Program-made: the position numbers and the translations under genes | In this document: in pieces, positions 14,322-22,812 of the stretch | Layout of the letters: every line of letters starts with the position of its first letter | Numbering within the stretch: position 1 is the stretch's first letter | Origin: Methylococcaceae bacterium UBA975 | Lineage (GTDB): Bacteria > Pseudomonadota > Gammaproteobacteria > Methylococcales > Cycloclasticaceae | NCBI GenBank assembly: GCA_002292375.1 | Contig: DBBV01000024.1 | Coordinates: 1-28,940 of the forward strand | Length of the DNA stretch: 28,940 nucleotides | Reading direction: 5' to 3' | Notes under the pieces: generated by a model | Told to the model about the DNA's origin: nothing | Database searches by the model: none | What the model saw: only the letters and a program-made list of their open reading frames with translations

Positions 14322-15639
14322 GTTGCTGACCTTGCCATAAATCGAAGGCTTCCATTAGGCAAGCCAATTTATTCTGGACTTCTAGTAGTTCGGATTCGGC
14401 CTGAGAATCTTTAATTACGCCGACGCCGCCCTGGGTAAATGCCTGTGAGTCGCTGAGTAAGGCGGCGCGGATATTTAAAAAGCAGGAGGCATTGTCCATA
14501 CCAATTTCGCTATAACCAACCATGCCACCATAGAAATGAAAGGGTTCTATTCTTAAGTCTGCTTTTAAAACTAGGCTGTCGGGATAAGAGTTTAACGGGG
14601 GGTAACTATCTTCAAGTAAGTCAAACAGCTTAATTCCGCTTTTAAGTTGACCGCTTAAGCGAGAGTACAGGTGTTTAACGTGTTTGAAGGTACGCACCTT
14701 TTTTATAAAATCTATTTGGTACTGCCCTTTTTGACAGAGTTGTTGCATTCGATTTTTATAACGGTTTAAAGCCATTATATGTTCGGTGTTTTCTTTTTCA
14801 TCTTCAAGCAGCTCTTGTTGCCAGCGTTTGTTTTTTTCAGGGTCAGGACTAACGCCTCTTGTGGACGCTATCACGTCAAAAAACAAGGTGTTATCTTTAA
14901 GTTCAAAAATATTTTCGGGGCTACAGCCTAGCGAGTATTGATTGTCACCAATGTTAGCGTAATGGCTAGCGGCACAATTGGGCTCTAGGTCAGAATAAAT
15001 GTCGTATAGGTGAAAAGTATCTAAAGATGAAGCATAGGGTTGTTTATAGGTACGGCTAATGATCATTTTTCCTGCTTCTGTTTGCAGCAGGTTAATAGAT
15101 GCGCGAAGTCTTTTTAGAAAGCTATCGTCCGCTTCGGATGTCCATGTGTTGGTTTTATTATTGTTTTGGTGTTTGTTAAAAGTTGGTTTTTCGGATGTTT
15201 TATTATTCAAAACCTTGCTAATGCTCTTTTTCAGAGCCTTTTCAGATTGAGGGTTCGCGAACCAGATTTCTATAGATTTATCCTTGTTAATACGTATTTC
15301 AACCGAGGGTTGAATGAAAATGGCGGAGGGCACTAGCGGGTCTTGTAGTCCGCGATAAATATCTGGGCTAATTAGGAAGAAGCAAGGCTTTTGTGGATTA
15401 AGAAGCGACTTAATTTGCTTGAATAAGGGTTCGTCAGATAGAGCGACTTGTTGTTCAGAGCCGTCTTTTTTAATAATGAGCTTATTGTCTTGAAATAAGA
15501 CAATGTTTTCTGGGTTGAGCCCTATGGTGCTAAAGGGTTCATTTGAAGACTGGTAAATGAAAGAATAGGGTGCAGTGTCAGGGAGCTCTTCCTTAAGGGC
15601 AGCATATATTTGTTTTGTAAGCACCGTGGTTGTCATCAT
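14311..15639 (-). CDS. divergent chorismate-binding enzyme (TrpE/PabB-like)
   Basis: A 442-residue member of the chorismate-binding superfamily (anthranilate, aminodeoxychorismate, isochorismate and salicylate synthases). The N-terminal half resembles the TrpE N-domain (PYSFIYQ...FSTIGLNPE). The C-terminal domain keeps SPE at 240-242, KENTEH at 282-287 (metal-binding Glu), His323 in HVKHLYSRLSG, YGG at 370-372, Arg391, GVGVIKDS at 405-412, and Glu415, Glu417, Glu420 and Lys424. Two motifs are altered: the usual IAGT reads IAST (257-260), and the SGAPK-type loop reads YPPLNSYPD (346-354). No glutamine amidotransferase is nearby. The reaction cannot be assigned. The start could also be the ATG at 15636 or the TTG at 15642. 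Two 60-base samples (14761 and 15181) gave 37 and 33 percent GC, below thiC. Confidence 0.82.
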   Translation of the reverse strand: MMTTTVLTKQIYAALKEELPDTAPYSFIYQSSNEPFSTIGLNPENIVLFQDNKLIIKKDGSEQQVALSDEPLFKQIKSLLNPQKPCFFLISPDIYRGLQDPLVPSAIFIQPSVEIRINKDKSIEIWFANPQSEKALKKSISKVLNNKTSEKPTFNKHQNNNKTNTWTSEADDSFLKRLRASINLLQTEAGKMIISRTYKQPYASSLDTFHLYDIYSDLEPNCAASHYANIGDNQYSLGCSPENIFELKDNTLFFDVIASTRGVSPDPEKNKRWQQELLEDEKENTEHIMALNRYKNRMQQLCQKGQYQIDFIKKVRTFKHVKHLYSRLSGQLKSGIKLFDLLEDSYPPLNSYPDSLVLKADLRIEPFHFYGGMVGYSEIGMDNASCFLNIRAALLSDSQAFTQGGVGVIKDSQAESELLEVQNKLACLMEAFDLWQGQQHAS

Positions 15640-15800
15640 CAATCAAATCCATTTTAATTCAGCTTAACTTTAGTCTTACAACAAGACATTAAGTTGTTTA
15701 GTATAAGGCAAAACATAAATCCAGCGAAACGGAATGGGATACTAAATGGAAAGAACGGTTTTTATGGTCTATCGAAGAGTTAGCGACAGATCGTATTGTA

Positions 15801-15806
15801 TATAAT
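15801..15806 (+). promoter_or_regulatory. candidate -10 element for the permease-propeller gene
   Basis: An exact TATAAT 38 bases upstream of the ATG at 15844, within the roughly 200-base divergent region shared with the chorismate-binding gene. No good -35 is seen at the right distance, which may mean an activator is needed. No clear operator palindrome is visible in the region. Confidence 0.35.
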
Positions 15807-15843
15807 GGAAGGTCGTTTTAACTAGGGATGGGCGTGTAAAGCA

Positions 15844-18800
15844 ATGTTAAAAACATCAGTAAACTGGGTGCAACAGAATAAACGGCTGCTTATGATGGCT
15901 GTTTTTTGTGTGGCCTTGGCCATTAACTTTTGGGCTGGCTCTCGGGTGCCATCATTGTCTGATAAGGCCTCGCTAGGCGGAGCGCTTATCTTGGAAGACC
16001 CGTTGGGGTTTGAGGCGGCGTACCCCATTGATCCTAGCGATCCTGTTTTGGAAAAAGTATTTTTCACCACGATCAATTGGGTGTCAACAAATCGACAAGG
16101 AATGACCTTTGGTATTTTAATTGCCGCTGGTTTTATGACGATATTGCTTCTATTGAGTAAACGCAGTTTTTCAAGTCACTTTGGCAACACATTGTTTGGT
16201 TTGTTTATAGGTGTGCCGCTGGGGGTTTGTGTTAATTGCGCGGCGCCTATTGCTAGAGGCCTGCACGAGTCTGGGTCTCGTCTAGAGACGACGCTAGTAA
16301 CAATGATAAGCTCACCTACCTTAAACATTATTGTCGTTACGATGCTGTTTTCACTAATGCCCTTGTATATGGTGATTACTAAAGTGGTGATGACGCTCAT
16401 TTTTCTATTATTCCTGGTTCCGTTAATGGTGCGCTATGTGTTTAACGATCAGTTAGTCGCGCAGAGCATTCCTTTACCAGATAACGCCAAGCTTACTTTA
16501 GATGCTAATACGAGCTGTGAAATCCCATCTGCTGAGCCGAATTGGTTTGGAGCAATTAAATGGGTTGTAATGGAATATAGTCGAAACCTTTTTAAGATTA
16601 TTAAGTTGACGGTTCCCCTTATGTTACTAGCGGGGGTGCTAGGTGCTGTCGCTATTACGTTTTTTCCGTGGCAGGATATGGTTGAGGTGTTTGTGGGCCG
16701 TGAATGGTATTTAATGGCCCTAGGTGTAGTAGTCATTTCCGCTGTTGGTTTGTTTTTACCAGTACCGATTGCATTTGATGTTGCGATTGTATCCGCCTTG
16801 TTGGCCACTGGTGTGCCACCGATTTATGCGATGAGTTTGCTGTTTACCCTAGGCGTTTTTAGTGTGTATGCCTTTAGTGTTATTTGGACGGGCATCTCTA
16901 AAAAAGTTGCGGTAGTTTTAAGTGCGGTGTTGCTGCTAATGGGCGTTTTGTCAGGCGTAATCGTCGATCAGTATTTAAAATGGGATGAGGCGAATCAGCA
17001 GAAACTCTTCCAAGAATTTGGCTTGGGTGCTGAGTCTAACGTGTTATTGGACTTCTTTATGGGGGCCGCGATAGCAGCTACTGTAGACGCATCGACGAGT
17101 GGTGAAAAGCAGTTGGCTCAAATAAAAAACTCAGCTCTAGTATTTAGTAGTCGCGCAAAAAATATTCAGGTGATTGAATCAAGCATGCAGCCGCCATCGG
17201 CATCAGCAAATCAATTATATACACGTCAGTATGGAGAGCAATTAGGGTTATTAACCGAGTCTGATTTAGCCGTCAGCTCAAAATTTACTATCCCTTTTGC
17301 TGAAACCAGACCGGTGGCGTCGGCAGATATAGATGGTGATGGCTGGTTGGATATCGTTTTTGGTACAGATAAGGGCTTATTTCTTTTTAAAAACATGGAG
17401 GGCAAGCGCTTTGAAAAGTTGCCGCTGTCGTTTAGCAAGAAAAAAGTAAAGGTGATGAACCTCGCGTTAGTGGATTTGAATAACGATAACTTTCCTGATC
17501 TTTATATAAGCATCTATCGACGTGGTCATCACGTTATTTATAACGACAAGGGGGTGCTTAAGATAGAAAATATTGTTACCTTGCCCGATCTAGGGTCTAC
17601 CCTTGTCCATGCAGCAGCGTTCGGTGATTTGGATCTTGATGGTGACATTGATATCGTTGCAGGTAATTGGACATCTGGCCCCGCCACCAGAAAACCCGGT
17701 GAAAGCTCCCGTAATGCGATACTCTGGAACGAAAACAATACCTATAAGGTGGAGCGTTTGCCAGGCATTCCAGGCGAAACACTGAGTATGCTGATTTCAG
17801 ACATTAATCAGGATGGGCTGCCTGATCTGTTGGTAAGTAATGATTTTCAAATGCCTGAGTCATATTACTTTGGTCAAGCGGGTGGTAAATTAAAGCAGGT
17901 TAAACGGACGGATAACATTTTCCCGATAACGACTTTTTCCACGATGAGTGTTGATAGTGGGGATACGGATAATGATTTAACGTTTGAAGTGTATGCTACT
18001 CAAGCGAGTGGGTTTACTTCGACCAACCCCACTAATCGTGCGTCGATGCTGCCGCTTCAACCGGTAGATGCTAGCTGTGATGAATACAAAGGGGAAAGCT
18101 CTGAAGCTAAGTTTTGGCGAGATAGGTGTTTAATCCGGTTAGGTCAGCACAAAATTATTTTTGAGGCGTGGCAGAAACGTGACCCCTATCATTGTCTCGA
18201 AATAAAAGAACCTACTGCGCAGCAACGTTGTGTCGCGTTTATGCTGCTTGAAAAAGCAACGCGTTTTGATAAAAAGCCTGAGCTATGCGAGCAATTTAAA
18301 AAAGGCTGGGAGACGATGGCCTATATTTGTAAACAGGGTAATGAAACGCCTCCGAAGTACAGTCGGCAGCAGATTGAAGAGTCATTAAAGCAGGTGCTTG
18401 GACGGAATGTTTTTTATAAGCTGAAAAACAAGGGTGAATACGAAGAATTAGCGGAAGATATGAATATTGATATCTCTGGCTGGAGCTGGACCGCTCGATT
18501 CGCTGATCTTGATAATGACGAATGGCAAGATATTTATGTGGTCAACGGGCGCTATCTTTTAAATAAGCGAGCAACGAAAGTTTTTTTTAAGAATCAACAA
18601 GGGCTGAGTTTTTCAAACGATACGCGCAAGTCGGGTTTAGAAAATTACCTCGCGATGAGCGCTTACACCTACATTGATTACGACAATGATGGCGATTTGG
18701 ATATTATTGCTACAACGTTTGATGGTCCAATTTGGGTTTATACGAATACGACGCAAATAAACCGATCAATTGTGTTTGAACTTGAGGATAAAGAAGGAAA

Positions 18801-19038
18801 TCGTCAAGGCGTGGGCAGTCGTGTGATCATTTATTACGGTGAGGGACAGGCTAAACGTCAGATTCGTGAATTGAAGGCTAGTGGTGGGTTTATCTCGTTT
18901 GACGCAGCGCGACTTCATTTTGGCTTAGGAAAACATGCAACTGTCTCTCAGGTAGATGTTATTTGGCCAACGGGTGATAAGTCAGAAATAAAAGGTGAGT
19001 TTAAGGCGGGTCATCACTATAAAATAGAACGTCACTAA
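15844..19038 (+). CDS. permease fused to FG-GAP/VCBS propeller and ASPIC/UnbV domain
   Basis: A 1064-residue multidomain protein. Residues 1-378 form a membrane domain of about nine or ten segments resembling the ArsP/DUF318 permease family, with CVNCAAPIARGL (129-140) where that family has its CSCG-type motif, followed by MISSPTLNIIV. Residues 490-960 carry calcium-type repeats at 495-503 (DIDGDGWLD), 544-552, 595-603, 653-661, a degenerate one at 704-711, 888-896 and 945-953: seven in all, fitting one beta-propeller. Between repeats five and six is an insert with six cysteines (745, 762, 784, 796, 815, 829). Residues about 972-1062 match ASPIC/UnbV (GVGSRVIIYYG, ASGGFISFDAARLHFGLG, VIWPTGD). 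The calcium repeats and cysteines suggest that the C-terminal half is periplasmic. It is divergent from the chorismate-binding and ATP-grasp genes. Transport substrate is unknown. Confidence 0.85.
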   Translation: MLKTSVNWVQQNKRLLMMAVFCVALAINFWAGSRVPSLSDKASLGGALILEDPLGFEAAYPIDPSDPVLEKVFFTTINWVSTNRQGMTFGILIAAGFMTILLLLSKRSFSSHFGNTLFGLFIGVPLGVCVNCAAPIARGLHESGSRLETTLVTMISSPTLNIIVVTMLFSLMPLYMVITKVVMTLIFLLFLVPLMVRYVFNDQLVAQSIPLPDNAKLTLDANTSCEIPSAEPNWFGAIKWVVMEYSRNLFKIIKLTVPLMLLAGVLGAVAITFFPWQDMVEVFVGREWYLMALGVVVISAVGLFLPVPIAFDVAIVSALLATGVPPIYAMSLLFTLGVFSVYAFSVIWTGISKKVAVVLSAVLLLMGVLSGVIVDQYLKWDEANQQKLFQEFGLGAESNVLLDFFMGAAIAATVDASTSGEKQLAQIKNSALVFSSRAKNIQVIESSMQPPSASANQLYTRQYGEQLGLLTESDLAVSSKFTIPFAETRPVASADIDGDGWLDIVFGTDKGLFLFKNMEGKRFEKLPLSFSKKKVKVMNLALVDLNNDNFPDLYISIYRRGHHVIYNDKGVLKIENIVTLPDLGSTLVHAAAFGDLDLDGDIDIVAGNWTSGPATRKPGESSRNAILWNENNTYKVERLPGIPGETLSMLISDINQDGLPDLLVSNDFQMPESYYFGQAGGKLKQVKRTDNIFPITTFSTMSVDSGDTDNDLTFEVYATQASGFTSTNPTNRASMLPLQPVDASCDEYKGESSEAKFWRDRCLIRLGQHKIIFEAWQKRDPYHCLEIKEPTAQQRCVAFMLLEKATRFDKKPELCEQFKKGWETMAYICKQGNETPPKYSRQQIEESLKQVLGRNVFYKLKNKGEYEELAEDMNIDISGWSWTARFADLDNDEWQDIYVVNGRYLLNKRATKVFFKNQQGLSFSNDTRKSGLENYLAMSAYTYIDYDNDGDLDIIATTFDGPIWVYTNTTQINRSIVFELEDKEGNRQGVGSRVIIYYGEGQAKRQIRELKASGGFISFDAARLHFGLGKHATVSQVDVIWPTGDKSEIKGEFKAGHHYKIERH

Positions 19039-19048
19039 AGCCAACACC

Positions 19049-19080
19049 CCGGTTGCGGTTTTGTTTTACCGGCTTCTTTT
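19049..19080 (+). terminator. weak terminator candidate after the fusion gene
   Basis: CCGGT (19049-19053) can pair with ACCGG (19068-19072) across a 14-base loop, followed by CTTCTTTTT. The stem is short, so this is only a candidate, but no other stop signal separates the fusion gene from hldE. Confidence 0.25.
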
Positions 19081-19134
19081 TATGCTTTGGGTTGCTCATG
19101 CTATGATGTCTGCACGCCGTTTAACTAAGATTTT

Positions 19135-20571
19135 ATGATGAAATTACCGAATTATAGCCAGGCTTCCGTTTTGGTCGTGGGCGACATGATGCTCGATAGA
19201 AATTGGCAAGGAGAAACGTCTCGAATTTCTCCCGAGGCACCTGTTCCGGTTGTGCATGTGCGAGACGTTGATGACCGTCCTGGTGGTGCGGGTAACGTGG
19301 CCCTAAACATTGCTGCGCTTGAATCATCGGTGACAGTCTTAGGCTACACCGGTAGCGATGATGCTGCGAGTAGTTTGCGCTCATTATTAGAAAAGGCGGG
19401 GGTGATGTGTCAATTTGAACAGCTCACTGATCAACCGACCATTACCAAGTTGCGTATTCTTAGTCGGCATCAACAGCTGATTCGTCTCGATTTTGAAGAC
19501 AGCTTCCACGACTTACCCAACAAGCAGTTATTGCAGCACTTTACCCAAGCCTTGCCTGCGCATGATGTGGTTATTTTGTCTGATTACGGCAAAGGGACTT
19601 TGGCATCGGCACAGCAGCTTATATTGGCGGCTAAGGCGGCGGGTAAAAAGGTGCTAGTGGATCCCAAGGGCAGTGATTTTACAAAGTATAGTGGGGCAAC
19701 CTTAATTACGCCGAATTGGAATGAATTTCAAGCCGTCGTCGGTGAGTGCAAAACGGACGATGAATTGGTCTCACGTGGAACGGCATTGATGGAGTCATTA
19801 CAGCTTGAAGCGCTTTTGATTACCCGCGGTGAAAAAGGCATGAGTTTGTTACAACCACACCAAGCGCCGATTCATTTGCCGACTCAGGCGCGAGAAGTGT
19901 TTGACGTGACCGGTGCAGGCGATACCGTTATTTCAACCTTGGCGGCCAGTTTAGCCGCTGGTGCGAGTTTTTCTGAGGCGACGGTACTGGCCAATCAAGC
20001 GGCTGGTTTAGTGGTGGCTAAATTGGGCACGGCGACGGTTAGTCAGCAAGAATTAAAAGCCACCTTACATACCCTAGATGATATGCCGCGCGGCTTTGTT
20101 GACGCGAGCGAATTAGAATTAGCGATTAATACGGCGCGCATTAATGGCGAAAAGATTGTGCTCACCAATGGTTGCTTTGATATTTTGCACCCGGGTCACG
20201 TGCGTTATTTACAACAAGCTAAAGCCTTGGGTGATCGGCTGATTATTTTGGTTAACGATGATGCATCGGTGTCGCGTTTAAAAGGGCCAGAGCGGCCCAT
20301 TAATGACTTAGCAACGCGCGCCGAAATGTTATCTGCGCTGGCTTGTGTGGACTGGGTATGCGCCTTCGCCGAGGATTCACCGCGTGACCATATTTGCCGA
20401 ATTTTGCCGGATGTTTTGGTTAAAGGTGGCGATTATAAGCGAATTGAAGATATTGAAGGTCATGACTGCGTTGCCGAAGCAGGCGGCTCAACATACGTAC
20501 TTGACTACGTGGATGGTTGCTCAACAACCAATTTGATTAAAAATATACGCAATACAAGTGATAAAAGGTAA
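19135..20571 (+). CDS. hldE: bifunctional heptose kinase/adenylyltransferase HldE
   Basis: Makes ADP-D-glycero-beta-D-manno-heptose for the LPS inner core: phosphorylates heptose 7-phosphate at O1, and the C-terminal domain adds AMP. It has 478 residues, the size of E. coli HldE. The ribokinase-type domain (1 to about 318) shows GDMMLDRNW (16-24), RPGGAGNVALN (48-58) and DVTGAGDT (257-264) with catalytic Asp263. The nucleotidyltransferase domain (about 340-478) shows TNGCFDILHPGH (344-355) with the HxGH motif, and KGGDY. The start may be either ATG of the pair at 19135 and 19138. The phosphatase GmhB and isomerase GmhA are not in the window. Confidence 0.96.
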   Translation: MMKLPNYSQASVLVVGDMMLDRNWQGETSRISPEAPVPVVHVRDVDDRPGGAGNVALNIAALESSVTVLGYTGSDDAASSLRSLLEKAGVMCQFEQLTDQPTITKLRILSRHQQLIRLDFEDSFHDLPNKQLLQHFTQALPAHDVVILSDYGKGTLASAQQLILAAKAAGKKVLVDPKGSDFTKYSGATLITPNWNEFQAVVGECKTDDELVSRGTALMESLQLEALLITRGEKGMSLLQPHQAPIHLPTQAREVFDVTGAGDTVISTLAASLAAGASFSEATVLANQAAGLVVAKLGTATVSQQELKATLHTLDDMPRGFVDASELELAINTARINGEKIVLTNGCFDILHPGHVRYLQQAKALGDRLIILVNDDASVSRLKGPERPINDLATRAEMLSALACVDWVCAFAEDSPRDHICRILPDVLVKGGDYKRIEDIEGHDCVAEAGGSTYVLDYVDGCSTTNLIKNIRNTSDKR

Positions 20572-20577
20572 ACGAAG

Positions 20578-21519
20578 ATGATAATCGTAACAGGTGGTGC
20601 AGGCTTTATTGGTAGCAATATTGTACATGGCTTAAATGCTAAGGGTATTGACGATATTTTGGTGGTTGACGATTTAAGCGAGGGCCGTAAATTCAAAAAC
20701 ATCGTCGATGCACGGATTGCCGATTACATGGATAAGGATGATTTTTTAGATGCCCTATTAAGTGGTGATTTCGACGAGTTAGAAATACAGGCTGTTTTTC
20801 ATCAAGGTGCTTGCTCCTCGACCACGGAGTGGGACGGTCAATTTATGATGCAAAACAATTACGAGTACTCAAAAAGTTTGCTGCACTTTTGCCAAGAACA
20901 AAATATTCCCTTTATTTATGCCTCTAGCGCCTCGGTTTACGGTGGTGGTAGTGTATTTAAAGAAGACCGCGCCAACGAGTCACCGTTAAACGTATACGGC
21001 TACTCAAAGTTTTTATTTGACCAGTACGTGCGCGCGCAACCACTAAGGGGCCAAGTCGTCGGTTTACGTTATTTCAATGTGTATGGTCCACGAGAGCAAC
21101 ATAAAGACAGCATGGCCAGTGTGGCATTTCACTTGAATAACCAGCTGCTAGACACGGGAAATATTAAGCTATTTGCCGGCTGTGATGGCTATGGGGATGG
21201 TGAACAACTGCGTGACTTTGTCTACGTGAGTGATGTCGTGGATGTTAATTTATGGTTTTTAGATCACCCTGAAACGTCCGGTATTTTTAATTTAGGCACC
21301 GGCCGTAGTCAGAGTTTTAATGATGTCGCCAAAGGCGTGCTTGATTACCATCAAACGGGCCATTTAAGTTACATCCCCTTCCCTGATCATTTGGTGGGCC
21401 ATTACCAAAGCTTTACCGAGGCCGATTTAACAGCGTTACGCACGGCGGGTTGTGATCATACCTTTAAATCTGTCGAACAAGGCGTGGCCAGTTATATGGC
21501 CTGGTTAAACGCTAATTAA
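20578..21519 (+). CDS. hldD: ADP-L-glycero-D-manno-heptose 6-epimerase HldD
   Basis: Inverts C6 of ADP-heptose to give the L-glycero form used for LPS core assembly. It is an extended SDR enzyme of 313 residues. The NADP-binding GGAGFIGS is at 6-13, QGACSSTTEWDG near 76-87, Ser116 in YASSASVYGGG, and the catalytic Tyr140 and Lys144 in NVYGYSKFLFDQY. LRYFNVYGPREQHKDSMAS is characteristic of HldD. It follows hldE by 6 bases with AAGG upstream, so the two consecutive pathway steps are co-expressed. Confidence 0.97.
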   Translation: MIIVTGGAGFIGSNIVHGLNAKGIDDILVVDDLSEGRKFKNIVDARIADYMDKDDFLDALLSGDFDELEIQAVFHQGACSSTTEWDGQFMMQNNYEYSKSLLHFCQEQNIPFIYASSASVYGGGSVFKEDRANESPLNVYGYSKFLFDQYVRAQPLRGQVVGLRYFNVYGPREQHKDSMASVAFHLNNQLLDTGNIKLFAGCDGYGDGEQLRDFVYVSDVVDVNLWFLDHPETSGIFNLGTGRSQSFNDVAKGVLDYHQTGHLSYIPFPDHLVGHYQSFTEADLTALRTAGCDHTFKSVEQGVASYMAWLNAN

Positions 21520-21540
21520 TACCGCCGGCTGCTACTAACT

Positions 21541-22812
21541 GTGCGCTTACTGTATTCAGCTGCGCTGTATGTAATGTCGCCCTTTTTGCTGTTGCGGCTG
21601 CTGATTCGTGGCCGTAAAGCACCGGCGTATTTAAGCCGCTGGGGTGAGCGCTTTGGCTTTTATCAAAAACCTCAACCCAGCGGGGTTATTTGGTTTCATA
21701 CCGTGTCTGTTGGTGAGGCTGAAGCGGCTTTCCCATTAATTGAGCAAATAATGGCTCGCTTTGAACAGCTACCTATTTTAGTTACGACCACAACACCAAC
21801 AGGCTCTGCACGGGTGAGGGCTTTTCTGGGGCACCGCGTCCATCACGTCTACCTGCCCTATGATCTGCCCGACGCGATGAGCCGCTTTTATCGTCAGTTC
21901 AAGCCCAAAATAGCGATTATTTTGGAAACTGAAATTTGGCCAAACATGCTGTATCAAGCGCGGCGACGTGGCGTACCATCGTTAATCGTTAACGCACGCT
22001 TGTCGGAAAAATCAGCCAAGGGTTACGCGCGTTTAGGTTCATTTATGGCAACAACACTGGCAGATATCAGCCATGTGTGTGCACAAACAAAAAACAGTGC
22101 TGATCGCTTTATACGCTTGGGCCTAGCGGCCAATAAAGTGAGCGTGCCAGGCAATATTAAGTTTGATATTGCGGTACCCGCATACTTCCATGAGCAGGCA
22201 GAAGTCATTCGGCGCGATGGGTTTCAACAGCGACCTAGCTGGATAGCCGCTAGTACGCATGCCGGTGAAGATGAAAAGGTGTTGACTGCTTTTGTAGAAA
22301 TAAAAAAACAGTTTCCTCATTGTTTATTGGTGTTGGTGCCGCGGCACCCTGAGCGCTTTAATGAAGTGGCTAAACTATGCGAAAAACTGGGTTTTTCGGT
22401 CACCCGGCGTAGTGAGCAGGGGAGCACGCAAGTGGCGAGTGATATTTTTTTACTGGATACGCTGGGTGAGCTTAGGCTTTATTACGCCACAGTTGATGTC
22501 GCTTTTGTCGGTGGTAGCTTGGTACCAACCGGTGGGCATAATATGTTGGAGCCGGCTGCCTTAGCCATCCCCGTCTTATTTGGCCCTTTTGTGCATAATT
22601 TTACTGAAATCAGCGAGCGTTTATTGTCAAAAAAAGCCGCAATACAGGTGAGCGACGAGCAGATGTTAGCGCAACAGGTCATTAACTTGCTTCAGCACTC
22701 AGAGCAACGCGACTTAATGGGCAGCGCAGGGCGCGCCTTTGTTGAGCAGAATCAAGGTGCGGTCGATGAGGTGTCACAACGTATCGGCGAGGTGTTAGAT
22801 GGAAAAAAATGA
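21541..22812 (+). CDS. waaA: Kdo transferase WaaA
   Basis: Transfers Kdo from CMP-Kdo to lipid IVA at the inner-membrane face, the first core-sugar step. It has 423 residues, near E. coli WaaA (425), with a GTG start that preserves the family's N-terminal membrane anchor (LLYSAALYVMSPFLLLRLL). Markers are RGRKAPAYLSRWGERFGFY (24-41), VSVGEAEAA with catalytic Glu59, VTTTTPTGS, YLPYDLPDAMSRF, ETEIWPNM, VPRHPERF and FVGGSLVPTGGHNMLEPAA. The Shine-Dalgarno site is weak. Together with hldE and hldD it forms an LPS inner-core operon. Confidence 0.96.
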   Translation: MRLLYSAALYVMSPFLLLRLLIRGRKAPAYLSRWGERFGFYQKPQPSGVIWFHTVSVGEAEAAFPLIEQIMARFEQLPILVTTTTPTGSARVRAFLGHRVHHVYLPYDLPDAMSRFYRQFKPKIAIILETEIWPNMLYQARRRGVPSLIVNARLSEKSAKGYARLGSFMATTLADISHVCAQTKNSADRFIRLGLAANKVSVPGNIKFDIAVPAYFHEQAEVIRRDGFQQRPSWIAASTHAGEDEKVLTAFVEIKKQFPHCLLVLVPRHPERFNEVAKLCEKLGFSVTRRSEQGSTQVASDIFLLDTLGELRLYYATVDVAFVGGSLVPTGGHNMLEPAALAIPVLFGPFVHNFTEISERLLSKKAAIQVSDEQMLAQQVINLLQHSEQRDLMGSAGRAFVEQNQGAVDEVSQRIGEVLDGKK

